Of a stretch of 64,000 bases of DNA, positions 36,502 through 46,483 are shown piece by piece. Position numbers and translations under genes: made by a program. Below the pieces are notes generated by a model that did not search any database, was not told the origin of the DNA, and saw nothing but the letters and a program-made list of their open reading frames with translations. Each line of letters opens with the position of its first letter. The stretch's first letter is position 1. Location of the stretch: NCBI RefSeq assembly GCF_012911865.1, contig NZ_JAAXYH010000006.1:62001-126000 (forward strand), read 5' to 3'. This DNA comes from Shewanella salipaludis. Lineage in GTDB: Bacteria > Pseudomonadota > Gammaproteobacteria > Enterobacterales > Shewanellaceae.

Positions 36502-37665
36502 ATGGCTATTTCAGTAAATACTAACATCACCTCCATGAAGGCGCAGAAGAACCTGGGCGGTGCCAACAGCAGCTTACAAACTTCGATGGAGCGTCTGTCT
36601 TCGGGTCTGCGCATCAACAGCGCCAAGGACGATGCCGCAGGTTTGGCCATTTCCAACCGTATGACCAGTCAGATCAACGGTCTGGACGTGGCCATGCGCA
36701 ACGCCAACGACGGTATCTCCATCGCCCAGACTGCCGAAGGCGCCATGGGCGAGTCCACCAACATACTGCAGCGTATGCGCGACTTGTCACTGCAATCGGC
36801 CAACGGCTCCAACTCGGCCGATGATAGGGTGGCGATGAATAAAGAGCTGTCAGCTCTGCAAACCGAATTGACCCGTATCGCAGATACGACCTCTTTCGGT
36901 GGTCAGAAGTTATTGAACGGCAACTATGGCACTCAATCTTTCCAGGTAGGTTCGAGCGCGAATGAAACCATCTCACTGACCTTGGGTGATATCTCTGCGG
37001 ACACCATAGGTAAAGCGGGTCAGACGGTCGCCGGTACTTATGACGCAGCTACTACTACTGCCGCGATTGCCGCCAATGACTTGGTGTTTACTTATACTCC
37101 CGCCGGTGGCAGCGCTGAAACCTTGACTGTTGATCTGTCAAAGGCGACAACAGCGGCCGAAACCGTCGATGCCATCAATAACACGCTGAATGGCGCTTCA
37201 GAACCGACAGGGGTATTTGCCAAGCTTGATGCTGCCGGCACAGGTTTCTCATTTGACGGTATCGCAAACAACACAGATACCTTGACTCTGGCTGGCGCCG
37301 CCGGCAGTGTCGCTTTTGCCTTGGGTGGTGATGGTACAGCCGATGCAACGTCAAAAGTCAGCAATATCGACATCAGTACTGCGGCCGGTTCGCAAAATGC
37401 GGTGACTATTATCGATGCCGCCATTTCGAGCATCGACGGCCAGCGTGCCGATTTGGGTGCGGTACAGAACCGCATGAGTTTCACCATCAACAACCTGAGC
37501 AACATTCAGAGCAACGTGACCGACGCCCGCAGCCGTATCCAGGATGTGGACTTCGCCAAGGAAACCGCTGAAATGACCAAGCAGCAGATACTGTCGCAGA
37601 CCTCATCTGCCATGTTGGCCCAGGCCAACCAGCTGCCTCAGGTCGCGCTGTCGTTGCTGGGCTAA
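36502..37665 (+). CDS. flaA: Flagellin FlaA
   Basis: This 387-residue filament subunit has the conserved D0/D1 ends: [20 protein letters not shown] with [19 protein letters not shown], and at the C-terminus [18 protein letters not shown] with [19 protein letters not shown] middle domain (about residues 170-300) contains the flagellin IN-type segment [21 protein letters not shown], making it longer than a minimal flagellin. It is followed by a terminator and a second flagellin gene; the middle regions of the two are almost identical. No clear sigma-28 element was found upstream. Confidence 0.95.
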   Translation: MAISVNTNITSMKAQKNLGGANSSLQTSMERLSSGLRINSAKDDAAGLAISNRMTSQINGLDVAMRNANDGISIAQTAEGAMGESTNILQRMRDLSLQSANGSNSADDRVAMNKELSALQTELTRIADTTSFGGQKLLNGNYGTQSFQVGSSANETISLTLGDISADTIGKAGQTVAGTYDAATTTAAIAANDLVFTYTPAGGSAETLTVDLSKATTAAETVDAINNTLNGASEPTGVFAKLDAAGTGFSFDGIANNTDTLTLAGAAGSVAFALGGDGTADATSKVSNIDISTAAGSQNAVTIIDAAISSIDGQRADLGAVQNRMSFTINNLSNIQSNVTDARSRIQDVDFAKETAEMTKQQILSQTSSAMLAQANQLPQVALSLLG

Positions 37666-37708
37666 GCCGAGGGCTTGGCTTGGGTGAGATTCAATTGAGA
37701 GAGTAAGA

Positions 37709-37740
37709 GAGGCGCCAACATTATTGGCGCCTCTTTGTTA
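37709..37740 (+). terminator. Terminator after flaA
   Basis: GAGGCGCCAA / TTGGCGCCTC is a perfect 10-bp stem with a 5-nt loop followed by TTTGTT. Confidence 0.85.
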
Positions 37741-37885
37741 TTGTTGGCGCCGTATCTGGCCATGGTTTTCTGTTTATTGACAGTGATGTCAGTTTGGATA
37801 CCGGCTGCCAGTCGGCCTGAGATGCCTGTTTTCCGCTGGTGAGTTCATGGAAAGCATATTTTTCAAACATTTTAAGAAAAAACAT

Positions 37886-37912
37886 TAAAGTTAGAAAAAG
37901 TGCTGCCGTTAA
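37886..37912 (+). promoter_or_regulatory. Sigma-28 promoter of flaB
   Basis: TAAAGTTA - 11 bp - GCCGTTAA, close to the FliA consensus, about 80 bp before flaB. Confidence 0.82.
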
Positions 37913-37992
37913 AGTGACTGTAACCAATAAGACCCGCCTGGCTTAAGCAGACAGGCAAGTTTTCAAGCCAGGTATAAAAGAGGAAATCATCT

Positions 37993-39153
37993 ATGGCTAT
38001 TTCAGTAAACACTAACATCACTTCAATGAATTCACAGAAGAATCTGAACAGTGCCAACGGCTCCTTGAAGACGTCGATGGAACGTCTGTCTTCGGGTCTG
38101 CGCATCAATGGTGCCAAGGACGATGCCGCCGGTCTACAGATCTCCAACCGTATGACCAGTCAGATCAACGGTCTGGATGTGGCCATGCGCAACGCCAACG
38201 ACGGTATCTCTATCTCCCAAACTGCCGAAGGCGCCATGGGCGAGTCCACCAACATTCTGCAACGTATGCGTGACCTGTCACTGCAATCGGCCAACGGTTC
38301 CAACTCGGCAGACGATCGTGCTTCTATGCAGAAAGAGATCTCTTCGCTGCAAACCGAATTGACCCGTATCGCAGATACGACCTCTTTCGGTGGTCAGAAG
38401 TTATTGAACGGCAACTATGGCACTCAATCCTTCCAGGTAGGTTCGAGCGCGAATGAAACCATCTCACTGACCTTGGGTGATATCTCTGCAGACAACATAG
38501 GCAAAGCGGGTCAGACAGTCGCCGGTACTTATGACGCAGCTACTACTACTGCCGCGATTGCCGCCAATGACTTGGTGTTTACTTATACTCCTGCCGGTGG
38601 CAGCGCCGAAACTTTGACTGTTGATCTGTCAAAGGCGACAACTGCGGCCGAAACCGTCGATGCCATCAATAACACGCTGAATGGCGCTTCAGAAGCAACA
38701 GGGGTATTTGCCAAGCTTGATGCTGCCGGCACAGGTTTCTCGTTTGACGGTATCGCAAACAACACAGATACCTTGACTCTGGCTGGCGCCGCCGGCAGTG
38801 TCGCCTTTGCCTTGGGTGGTGATGATACGGCCAACGCTACTTCTAAAGTCAGTGATATCGACATCAGCACTGCTGCCGGTTCGCAAAATGCGGTGACTAT
38901 TATCGATGCCGCTATTTCGAGCATTGATGGCCAGCGTGCCGATTTGGGTGCGGTACAGAACCGCATGAACTTCACCATCAACAACCTGGGCAACATCCAA
39001 AGCAACGTGGCCGATGCCCGCAGCCGTATCCAGGATGTGGATTTCGCCAAGGAAACAGCGCAGATGACCAAGCAGCAGATCCTGTCGCAAACGTCTTCAG
39101 CCATGTTGGCCCAAGCTAACCAGCTGCCTCAGGTAGCCTTGTCACTGCTGTAA
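37993..39153 (+). CDS. flaB: Flagellin FlaB
   Basis: This is the second filament subunit, 386 residues, ending [10 protein letters not shown] one residue short of FlaA. Compared with FlaA there are about a dozen changes in the first 118 residues, very few from 119 to about 225, and a scatter of changes toward the end. It has its own sigma-28 promoter and a terminator hairpin downstream. In Shewanella with two flagellins, FlaB is usually the major subunit; here that is inferred from promoter strength only. Confidence 0.95.
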   Translation: MAISVNTNITSMNSQKNLNSANGSLKTSMERLSSGLRINGAKDDAAGLQISNRMTSQINGLDVAMRNANDGISISQTAEGAMGESTNILQRMRDLSLQSANGSNSADDRASMQKEISSLQTELTRIADTTSFGGQKLLNGNYGTQSFQVGSSANETISLTLGDISADNIGKAGQTVAGTYDAATTTAAIAANDLVFTYTPAGGSAETLTVDLSKATTAAETVDAINNTLNGASEATGVFAKLDAAGTGFSFDGIANNTDTLTLAGAAGSVAFALGGDDTANATSKVSDIDISTAAGSQNAVTIIDAAISSIDGQRADLGAVQNRMNFTINNLGNIQSNVADARSRIQDVDFAKETAQMTKQQILSQTSSAMLAQANQLPQVALSLL

Positions 39154-39230
39154 CAGCCGATAATGGGCATGGCTAAGCTGTAATTGCCGTGTCCAATCGA
39201 ATGACTTGTAATACAGCTGAGCTGATATCA

Positions 39231-39266
39231 GGGAAGGTTCGTTTGCGGACCTTCCCTTGCTGCTTT
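39231..39266 (+). terminator. Hairpin terminator after flaB
   Basis: GGGAAGGTTCG / CGGACCTTCCC pairs over 11 bp (one G-T) with a TTTG loop; the following tract TTGCTGCTTT is T-rich but interrupted. Confidence 0.65.
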
Positions 39267-39305
39267 AAGGTACTATGAGGTTCGAGGTGACTCTGATCTG
39301 CTTGT

Positions 39306-39320
39306 TGGTCTTGCCTTCGC
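39306..39320 (+). promoter_or_regulatory. Weak sigma-54 promoter candidate for flaG-fliDTS
   Basis: TGGTCT-TGCCT-TCGC keeps the GG-N10-GC core but departs from consensus at other bases. It lies 83 bp before the flaG start. Confidence 0.4.
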
Positions 39321-39402
39321 TTTGTTTGGAAGCGATGACCGACTTATCGAGTTAAGGGTAGCAGGCCCGGGTGACACGGATGAGTGGATATGGAGCGAAG
39401 TG

Positions 39403-39795
39403 ATGGAAATTAACACAGTAAATACTTCTTATGGCGCAACTTTTGCAGCAGATCTGAAGCCTGCCACGGCGCCACAGCCGGCAACCGAGCCTGCGAGCAA
39501 ATTGGAAGCGCGGCTAAATACGACCGATGAGACAGCCCAAAGCCAAGATGCCGCAGAGGCAGAGCATACGGATCTCGAGCAGTTGCAGAAAATCGCCACG
39601 GACTTATCCGACATGATGTCTGTGATGCGCAAGGGCTTGGCATTTGAGGTCGATGATACCCTGGATATTCCTGTGGTGAGCGTGATGGACATGGATTCGG
39701 GGGAGGTGATACGCCAGATCCCCAATGCAGAAGCATTGGAGTTGGCGCAAAAACTCTCGGATGTGGCCGGACTGCTGGTGAAGACAGAGGCTTGA
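39403..39795 (+). CDS. flaG: FlaG family protein
   Basis: FlaG proteins influence filament length in polar flagella. The 130-residue product (ATG at 39403 after GGAG; a longer frame begins at a TTG in the promoter region) has a variable N-half and the conserved FlaG core: DLSDMMSVMRKGLAFEVDD, then PVVSVMDMDSGEVIRQIPN. It precedes fliD, as in Vibrio and Shewanella. Confidence 0.92.
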   Translation: MEINTVNTSYGATFAADLKPATAPQPATEPASKLEARLNTTDETAQSQDAAEAEHTDLEQLQKIATDLSDMMSVMRKGLAFEVDDTLDIPVVSVMDMDSGEVIRQIPNAEALELAQKLSDVAGLLVKTEA

Positions 39796-39853
39796 TGCTC
39801 TCGCTAGCGACAGTCTTGGGTTAAGGTTTGTTTTAGATGAGTCAGAGGTGGAT

Positions 39854-41212
39854 ATGGGATTAACGGCACTAGGTGTAGGTTCTGGCATGGACATAGGCGG
39901 CATAGTCAGCGCCTTGGTGAACGCGGAAAAAGCCCCCAAAGAGGCGCAGTTCAACGTCGATGAAGGTAAACTCAATACCCAGATATCTGCCATTGGCTCG
40001 CTCAAGAGTGCCATGTCGGAGTTTTTGGATAAGCTCAAACCCCTGTCCGATATCAAGACTTTCACAGGTTTCAAGAGCAAGCTTTCCAACAAAGACTTTC
40101 TCACAGCCACTGTAAATCCTGAAGCCGTTGCCGGCAGCTATAAGCTGGTGGTCGAGCAGCTGGCCGAAAGCCAGAAGCAGGGGTCAACGGCCGTTGCCGA
40201 TGTGACTGCGCCCATCGGCAGCGGTTCATTGAACTTTGCAGTAGATGGTAAGAGCTTCGATCTTGCCGTAGCCGCCACAGACTCGCTGCAAGACATAATG
40301 AAGAATATCAATGCCGCCGAAGACAATGTCGGGGTCACGGCCACCATCATCAATGGCGATGCCGGTGCCCAGTTGGTACTGACATCGAACAAAACCGGCA
40401 CTGCCAATACTGTGCAGGTGACAGCTACAGACGATGCGGGTACTGCGTTGAACGATACCTTCGCCATGACAGAGTTGCAGTCTGCCAAGGATGCCATTAT
40501 CTATGTCGATGGCCTCAAGGTCACCTCTGACTCAAATGACATTGAAAATGCGATCACTGGGGTGAGTCTGACACTGACTGACGCCGATGTCGCCAAGTCA
40601 ACGACTCTGACGGTCGAACCCAACAGAGAGACTTCCAAGACGGCGATCAAGGACTTTGTCACTTCATACAATGAGATGATGAAGACCATGTCCGGCATGT
40701 CGGGTTATGACCCCAATACCAAAAAGGCCGGTGTGCTGCAGGGGGATTCGCTGATCCGCAGCATTCAATCACAGCTCAGAGGCGTCATGTCAGCGTCTGG
40801 TGACAACGGTAGTGGTGAGATCATGCTGGCCAGTATGGGGATAAAGACCACAAGAGAGGGATTGCTCGAGATAGATGATACCAAGCTCACCGAGGTATTG
40901 AAAACCAATGCCAATGCGGTGGCTGATTTCTTCACTACCGAAGATACAGGTTTCGCCGCCAAGGTGAAGGGCGTTGCCGATACCTACACTCAGTCAGGCG
41001 GCATTCTGGATAGCCGGGACGAGAGCCTGGATAAGCAGCTATCCCGCATTAAGGATAGCCGTGAGAGCCTGGCGTTGAAGATGAGTGCCTATGAATCGCG
41101 CTTATTAAAGCAATACAATGCGATGGACTTGCTCGTCGGCCAGCTGAATACCCAGAGCAGCATGCTGGCTCAGAGACTGGACTCCTTGCCTGGATTGGTG
41201 AATAAAAACTGA
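39854..41212 (+). CDS. fliD: Filament cap protein FliD (HAP2)
   Basis: FliD caps the filament tip and folds incoming flagellin. The ATG at 39854 follows AGAGG and gives 452 residues starting MGLTALGVGSGMDIGGIVSA. The N-domain has NTQISAIGSLKSAMSEFLDKL, and the C-terminal coiled coil ends MDLLVGQLNTQSSMLAQRLD. A GTG two codons upstream is a weaker start. Confidence 0.94.
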   Translation: MGLTALGVGSGMDIGGIVSALVNAEKAPKEAQFNVDEGKLNTQISAIGSLKSAMSEFLDKLKPLSDIKTFTGFKSKLSNKDFLTATVNPEAVAGSYKLVVEQLAESQKQGSTAVADVTAPIGSGSLNFAVDGKSFDLAVAATDSLQDIMKNINAAEDNVGVTATIINGDAGAQLVLTSNKTGTANTVQVTATDDAGTALNDTFAMTELQSAKDAIIYVDGLKVTSDSNDIENAITGVSLTLTDADVAKSTTLTVEPNRETSKTAIKDFVTSYNEMMKTMSGMSGYDPNTKKAGVLQGDSLIRSIQSQLRGVMSASGDNGSGEIMLASMGIKTTREGLLEIDDTKLTEVLKTNANAVADFFTTEDTGFAAKVKGVADTYTQSGGILDSRDESLDKQLSRIKDSRESLALKMSAYESRLLKQYNAMDLLVGQLNTQSSMLAQRLDSLPGLVNKN

Positions 41213-41294
41213 TCCCCTATGCCTGCAACATAGGTTCGGCAACCAAGCGCGCAGCTTCACCACAAGACACCAATGAAGAGAGTAGCCATCAGGT

Positions 41295-41666
41295 ATGAGT
41301 ATGCAAGATGACATTAATCCCAGCAGCAGTGGCAGGGTTCACAGGCTGAAGACCTTGGACTCGCTTAACTCCGAGATGGCCGAAAGTCTGGCTAAGCTGG
41401 CGCTTTCTCCGGTTGAAGACGAACTGACCGATATGTTGGTATCAAACTTGCTAGAGTTTATCCAGCAACGTCAATTATTACTCGCCGAGCTGGTTGCCGA
41501 TAACGATTTTGTCGATAGAGACTATTTGCAGCAGCAGCTGGTTCTGAGCCAATCCTATGGACAGCGACTCAGTGAACTGTCGCAGCATAGACAGTCGCTG
41601 TTGCGTTCAGGCAGTAATAATCAGCGCCATATCAAGGTTTACAAGACTATAGATGCAAATAGGTAG
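41295..41666 (+). CDS. fliT: FliT/FlaI-like flagellar chaperone
   Basis: This is a 123-residue helical protein between fliD and fliS. In Vibrio this position is held by FlaI, and in enterics by FliT, the export chaperone of FliD. Heptad-like leucines (LLEFIQQRQLLLAELV, LQQQLVLSQSYGQRLSEL) suggest a helical bundle. Sequence similarity within this family is low, so the call rests mainly on size, composition and context. ATG codons at 41295 and 41301 are both possible. Confidence 0.7.
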   Translation: MSMQDDINPSSSGRVHRLKTLDSLNSEMAESLAKLALSPVEDELTDMLVSNLLEFIQQRQLLLAELVADNDFVDRDYLQQQLVLSQSYGQRLSELSQHRQSLLRSGSNNQRHIKVYKTIDANR

Positions 41667-41672
41667 GTGTGT

Positions 41673-42083
41673 ATGAGAGGATCATTGAAGTCATATCGCA
41701 AGGTGTCACTCGAGAGTGAAATTGCCATCGCGTCGCCCCACAGGATCATTCAGATGATGCTGTCGGGTGCACTGGAACGTTTGGCTCAGAGTCGTTATGC
41801 CATAGAGCAGAAAGACTATGCCAATAAGGGCATATTTATTGGCAAGGCGCTGGGGATCATCTCGGGCTTAAACAGCAGCTTGAACATGGATGCCGAAGGT
41901 CAGGTCGCCAATAATCTCAGCGATTTATATGATTTTATGTTGCGCAGAATTTCTGAAGCCAACATGAACAACGATGTCCGGGCCATAGACGAAGTCAGTG
42001 ATTTGGTGCGGACAATCAAAGAGAGTTGGGATGCCATCCCCCAGGATAAACATACCCTGTCTTCTCATGCAGATAACCTGTAA
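41673..42083 (+). CDS. fliS: Flagellin export chaperone FliS
   Basis: FliS binds the C-terminus of flagellin before export. The 136-residue product starts MRGSLKSYRKVSLESEIAIA and has the core SPHRIIQMMLSGALERLAQ and the typical IISGLNSSLNMDAEGQVANNLSDLYDFM in parts. The ATG at 41673 follows AGGTAGG; a GTG at 41667 is less likely. Confidence 0.94.
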   Translation: MRGSLKSYRKVSLESEIAIASPHRIIQMMLSGALERLAQSRYAIEQKDYANKGIFIGKALGIISGLNSSLNMDAEGQVANNLSDLYDFMLRRISEANMNNDVRAIDEVSDLVRTIKESWDAIPQDKHTLSSHADNL

Positions 42084-42110
42084 AACTGAGTGTAAAATGA
42101 CCGGAAATGC

Positions 42111-42133
42111 GGCGTGCTCGGCGCGCCATTTTT
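42111..42133 (+). terminator. Terminator after fliS
   Basis: GGCGTGC / GCGCGCC pairs over 7 bp (one G-T) with a TCG loop, followed by ATTTTT. Confidence 0.65.
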
Positions 42134-42370
42134 GACTCGGCGACAGTTATTTGACGATTCAGGCCGGCTCGCCGCAGGATCTGGACTAAAATCGATTCTA
42201 TGAGCGATAAACAGCATCTGCCACTTGCTTCTGGCTGGCTGATAATACAATATTCCCCCTGGTGTTTATTGTGACACAGATTTTTACATTAAATTTGCGA
42301 AGATTTTACAGCAACTAACATAAAAAATTAATGCGAATTAATAAATATTAGAGCTTAAACGGCCTACTGA

Positions 42371-43804
42371 ATGATGCTAACAGAACAACGAATTTTACTT
42401 GTCGGAAACCAGTCCGAGCGCCTTAACCGCTTGTGTTGCATATTAGAATTCTTGGGTGAGCAAATTGAGTGTATCTCAGTCGATAAGATTGAAACCTATA
42501 CTCAGGACACTCGCTTTCGAGCCCTGATAGTGGCGACAGATGTGATATCGGTTGAGGAACTGAAAAATCTGGCCGGACGTCTTGTCTGGCAACCTTGGCT
42601 CTTGTTGGGGGCGGTCGACGATCTTCAGCTCTCCAACATACTGGGTGTCATAGATGAGCCGCTGAACTATCCGCAACTGACAGAGCTACTGCATTTTTGC
42701 CAGGTCTACGGCCAGGTGAAACGTCCCCAGGTGCCGACCAGTGTCAATCAGACCAAGCTGTTTCGCAGCCTGGTAGGCCGCAGCGAAGGTATTTCCAATG
42801 TGCGGCATCTGATCAACCAGGTGGCGGGATCCGAGGCGACAGTGTTGGTGCTGGGGCAATCAGGTACCGGCAAGGAAGTGGTTGCGCGCAACATTCATTA
42901 TTTATCTCCTCGTCGTGACGGCCCCTTCATCCCGGTGAACTGCGGCGCCATTCCCCCAGAACTGCTCGAGAGCGAACTCTTCGGCCATGAGAAGGGCTCC
43001 TTTACCGGCGCCATCTCATCCCGCAAGGGGCGTTTCGAACTGGCCGAGGGCGGCACCCTGTTCTTAGATGAAATCGGTGACATGCCGTTGCAGATGCAGG
43101 TGAAGTTGCTGCGGGTATTGCAGGAGAGGGTGTTCGAACGCGTCGGTGGCTCAAAAACCATTCAGGCCAATGTGCGTGTGGTCGCCGCGACCCACAGAAA
43201 CCTCGAGGCGATGATCCTGGATAATGAATTCCGGGAAGATCTCTATTATCGCCTCAACGTCTTCCCCATAGAAATGCCGGCGCTCAGTGAGCGTCAGGAC
43301 GATGTGCCCCTGTTGTTGCAGGAGCTGGTCAGTCGTGTCTATAACGAAGGCCGGGGCAAGGTGCGCTTTACCCAGAGGGCGATAGAATCCCTCAAGGAGC
43401 ACACTTGGTCGGGTAACGTGCGGGAACTCTCCAACTTGGTGGAGCGTTTAACCATCCTCTATCCGGGCGGCTTGGTCGATGTCAACGATCTGCCGTTGAA
43501 ATACCGCTATATCGACGTGCCCGAGTATTCGGTGGATGTCAGCGAGGAGCAGCAGGAGCGGGATGCGCTGGCCTCCATCTTCAGTGACGATACCCCGATA
43601 GAGCTCCCCGAGACCCGTTTCCCGAGTGAGTTACCACCCGAAGGGGTTAACTTGAAGGACTTGTTGGCCGAACTGGAAATCGACATGATACGCCAGGCAT
43701 TGGAACAGCAGGACAATGTGGTCGCCAGGGCCGCCGAGATGCTGGGGATACGCCGTACCACCTTGGTCGAGAAGATGCGTAAGTACGGCATGAGCAAAGA
43801 GTAG
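42371..43804 (+). CDS. flrA: Sigma-54-dependent master flagellar activator FlrA
   Basis: FlrA (FleQ family) switches on the sigma-54 flagellar genes. The 477-residue product has an N-terminal FleQ domain (about 8-120) with no conserved phospho-Asp, and an AAA+ domain (about 135-365). The Walker A is GQSGTGKE, the sigma-54 contact loop reads GSFTGA where GAFTGA is usual, and the Walker B is [12 protein letters not shown] Fis-type helix-turn-helix lies at the end ([21 protein letters not shown]). A c-di-GMP-responsive role is known for FleQ relatives. Upstream DNA is A+T-rich and lacks a sigma-54 element, as expected for a top-tier gene. Confidence 0.95.
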   Translation: MMLTEQRILLVGNQSERLNRLCCILEFLGEQIECISVDKIETYTQDTRFRALIVATDVISVEELKNLAGRLVWQPWLLLGAVDDLQLSNILGVIDEPLNYPQLTELLHFCQVYGQVKRPQVPTSVNQTKLFRSLVGRSEGISNVRHLINQVAGSEATVLVLGQSGTGKEVVARNIHYLSPRRDGPFIPVNCGAIPPELLESELFGHEKGSFTGAISSRKGRFELAEGGTLFLDEIGDMPLQMQVKLLRVLQERVFERVGGSKTIQANVRVVAATHRNLEAMILDNEFREDLYYRLNVFPIEMPALSERQDDVPLLLQELVSRVYNEGRGKVRFTQRAIESLKEHTWSGNVRELSNLVERLTILYPGGLVDVNDLPLKYRYIDVPEYSVDVSEEQQERDALASIFSDDTPIELPETRFPSELPPEGVNLKDLLAELEIDMIRQALEQQDNVVARAAEMLGIRRTTLVEKMRKYGMSKE

Positions 43805-43864
43805 CCTTGTTGCAACTCTTTGTTTCAGCATTGTTATTTTCTACTTTAATGCTTGAATCCTTTT

Positions 43865-43880
43865 TGGCATAAATTCTGCA
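43865..43880 (+). promoter_or_regulatory. Sigma-54 promoter of flrBC
   Basis: TGGCAT-AAATT-CTGCA, a good -24/-12 element, 37 bp before the flrB ATG. Confidence 0.82.
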
Positions 43881-43916
43881 GTCACCCGTCATAGGCAATA
43901 ATTTGACGGAGTGACT

Positions 43917-45017
43917 ATGGTCGCCAATCGAGCAGTGTCAGCCAACCCATTAGCACCAATTGACAGCATTGGCCCCCAGTGGCAATGGATCCAGCAGCGT
44001 GAGGCAGCCAATATGTCCAATCGTATGGAGCATATACTGCAAGCCATGCCATCCGGGGTGGTGATACTCAATGGCGATGGCATAGTGACCGAAGCCAATC
44101 CGATAGCGATCGAGTTGCTGGGTCGACCGCTGAGCGGTGCCCGTTGGCTGGATGTGATCCATCGCGCCTTTGCACCTCAGGATGATGACGGCTATGAAGT
44201 CTCCTTACGCAATGGCCGGCGGGTTAAGCTGGCCATCACGCCGCTGACGCCTGAGCCGGGGCAGTTGATCGTATTGACAGATCTGACCGAAACCCGTCTG
44301 CTGCAAAAAAACCTGTCTCATCTGCAACGCCTGTCATCACTGGGCAAGATGGTTGCCACCCTGGCGCACCAGGTGCGCACGCCCTTGTCGGCGGCCTTGC
44401 TCTATGCTTCCAACCTCGCCAGCCCCAAACTATCGGATGCGGCGCGCAGCAAGTTTCAACAGAAATTGGTCGACCGCCTGAATGAGCTCGAACGTCAGGT
44501 TAACGACATGCTGCTGATGGCCAAGGGACGCCAGGATGCGCTCGGTGAGCCCATCTCCCTTGGAGAGCTGATAGACAAGGTGTTGGCCAACTGTGAACCC
44601 ATAGCCGCCAGACAAAATTGCCGCATCACTCACAGCGATACCTCCTCCGGGCTGTTGCTGGCCAACATCAATGCCCTCAGTTCGGCGGTAAACAACCTGG
44701 TGATCAACAGTATCGAAGCAGGTGCAACCGACATTCGCCTGCAGGCGAGTCAGAGTGACGGCGGCCTCAGCCTGCAGGTGCTGGACAATGGCAAGGGACT
44801 GGATGCCAAGATGCAGCAACAGGTGCTGGAGCCTTTCTTCACCACCAAGAGTCAGGGCACAGGGCTGGGGCTGGCGGTGGTTCAGTCCGTGGTGCGCAAT
44901 CATGGCGGCCAGCTGCAACTGAGCTGTGCCCCGGGCAAGGGCTGCGCCGTGGCGCTGCATTTCCCGCTGCATAGGCACGGCGATGACTGCACCATGACGG
45001 AGGTCACCCATGTCTGA
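43917..45017 (+). CDS. flrB: Flagellar sensor histidine kinase FlrB
   Basis: FlrB phosphorylates FlrC. The 366-residue product has no membrane segment. It has a PAS domain (about 35-130, MPSGVVILNGDGIVTEANP), a dimerisation domain with the phospho-His in LAHQVRTPLSAAL, and an ATPase domain with NNLVINSIEAG (N box), DNGKGLD (G1) and GTGLGLAVVQSVV (G2). The ATG at 43917 lies 5 nt after ACGGAG. The 3' end overlaps flrC by 8 bp. Confidence 0.94.
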   Translation: MVANRAVSANPLAPIDSIGPQWQWIQQREAANMSNRMEHILQAMPSGVVILNGDGIVTEANPIAIELLGRPLSGARWLDVIHRAFAPQDDDGYEVSLRNGRRVKLAITPLTPEPGQLIVLTDLTETRLLQKNLSHLQRLSSLGKMVATLAHQVRTPLSAALLYASNLASPKLSDAARSKFQQKLVDRLNELERQVNDMLLMAKGRQDALGEPISLGELIDKVLANCEPIAARQNCRITHSDTSSGLLLANINALSSAVNNLVINSIEAGATDIRLQASQSDGGLSLQVLDNGKGLDAKMQQQVLEPFFTTKSQGTGLGLAVVQSVVRNHGGQLQLSCAPGKGCAVALHFPLHRHGDDCTMTEVTHV

Positions 45018-46362
45018 AGCGAGACTCTTGCTGGTCGAGGATGATGCCAACCTGCGTGAAGCCTTACTCGATACCCTGATGTTGGCTCACTACGACTGTG
45101 TCGACGTAGGTTCGGCGGAAGAAGCCATAATGGCGCTCAAGCGCGAGAGCTTCGATCTTGTCATCAGCGATGTGCAGATGGAAGGCATAGGCGGGATCGG
45201 CTTGCTCAACTATCTGGCCGCACACCAGCCTAAACTGCCGCTACTCTTGATGACGGCCTATGCCACCATAGGCAGTGCCGTCAGCGCCATCAAGCTGGGG
45301 GCCGTCGATTATCTTGCCAAGCCCTTTGCGCCTCAAGTGCTGCTCAACCAGGTCTCCCGTTATCTGCCGACCAAGTTGAACACGGATAAGCCTGTGGTTG
45401 CCGATGACAAGAGCCTGGCCTTGCTGGCGTTGGCGCAGCGGGTGGCGGTATCTGATGCCTCTGTGATGATCATGGGGCCCAGTGGCTCGGGCAAGGAAGT
45501 CATGGCCCGCTATATCCATAACCACAGCAAGCGTGCCGGCGAGGCATTCGTGGCCATCAACTGTGCCGCCATTCCGGAAAATATGCTGGAAGCGACCCTG
45601 TTCGGTTACGAGAAGGGGGCCTTTACCGGTGCCTATCAGGCCTGCCCAGGGAAATTCGAGCAGGCCCAGGGGGGAACCTTGCTGCTGGACGAAATCTCCG
45701 AGATGGATCTGGCGCTGCAGGCCAAGTTGCTGCGGGTATTGCAGGAGCGGGAAGTCGAGCGTCTGGGGGGCCGCAAGACCATCAAGCTGGATGTGCGGGT
45801 GCTGGCCACCTCCAACCGGGATCTCAAGTCCATGGCGGCCGCCGGCACTTTCCGTGAAGATCTTTACTATCGTATCAATGTCTTTCCGCTGACTTGGCCG
45901 GCTCTATGTCAGCGCCCGGCGGATATACTGCCGTTGGCGCGGCACTTGGTGGTCAAACATGCCGAGGCCTGTCAGCTGGCCGCCATGCCTGAGTTGGATG
46001 AGAGCGCCTGCAGGCGCCTGTTGGCCCACAGATGGCCGGGTAACGTGCGCGAGTTGGACAATGTCGTTCAACGGGCGTTGATCCTGCATCAGGGGGATGC
46101 CATCACGGCGGCCGACATCATAATAGATGCCCAGGATGTGTTGTTCGATGCCGAGGCGGATGAGGCTGTCACGCTGAAACCGGCCGAAGTCGATGGTCTG
46201 GGGGATGAGTTGAAAGCCCAGGAACATGTGATCATCCTGGAAACCCTGAACCTATGTCAGGGGAGTCGTAAATTGGTCGCCGAGAAGCTGGGGATCAGTG
46301 CCAGGACCCTGAGATATAAGATGGCCAAGATGCGCGACATGGGGATCCAGTTGCCTGGGTAA
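45010..46362 (+). CDS. flrC: Sigma-54-dependent flagellar response regulator FlrC
   Basis: FlrC, phosphorylated by FlrB, activates basal-body and hook genes with sigma-54. The 450-residue product has a receiver domain (VEDDANLREALL; Asp in DLVISDVQMEG; Lys in YLAKPF), an AAA+ domain (Walker A GPSGSGKE, GAFTGA loop intact, Walker B GGTLLLDEISEM) and a Fis-type helix-turn-helix (KLVAEKLGISARTLRYKMAK). It overlaps flrB. Confidence 0.95.
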   Translation: MSEARLLLVEDDANLREALLDTLMLAHYDCVDVGSAEEAIMALKRESFDLVISDVQMEGIGGIGLLNYLAAHQPKLPLLLMTAYATIGSAVSAIKLGAVDYLAKPFAPQVLLNQVSRYLPTKLNTDKPVVADDKSLALLALAQRVAVSDASVMIMGPSGSGKEVMARYIHNHSKRAGEAFVAINCAAIPENMLEATLFGYEKGAFTGAYQACPGKFEQAQGGTLLLDEISEMDLALQAKLLRVLQEREVERLGGRKTIKLDVRVLATSNRDLKSMAAAGTFREDLYYRINVFPLTWPALCQRPADILPLARHLVVKHAEACQLAAMPELDESACRRLLAHRWPGNVRELDNVVQRALILHQGDAITAADIIIDAQDVLFDAEADEAVTLKPAEVDGLGDELKAQEHVIILETLNLCQGSRKLVAEKLGISARTLRYKMAKMRDMGIQLPG

Positions 46363-46368
46363 CCCGGT

Positions 46369-46420
46369 CCGGGAGGCCGTGTTTAGGGAGATGGCCTCCG
46401 GCGCTGGCGCAGGAGGCCAT
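46369..46420 (+). terminator. Alternative hairpins after flrC
   Basis: ATGGCCTCC (46391-46399) can pair with GGAGGCCAT (46412-46420) or with an upstream GGGAGGCC (46369-46376). The two hairpins exclude each other. No T-run follows, so termination is uncertain. Confidence 0.4.
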
Positions 46421-46483
46421 TATCATAGTTGCAGGTTGTCCTGGTCGCAGCCAGGCGCCTAAGCGTCGGCGCTTCAGCGCAGT

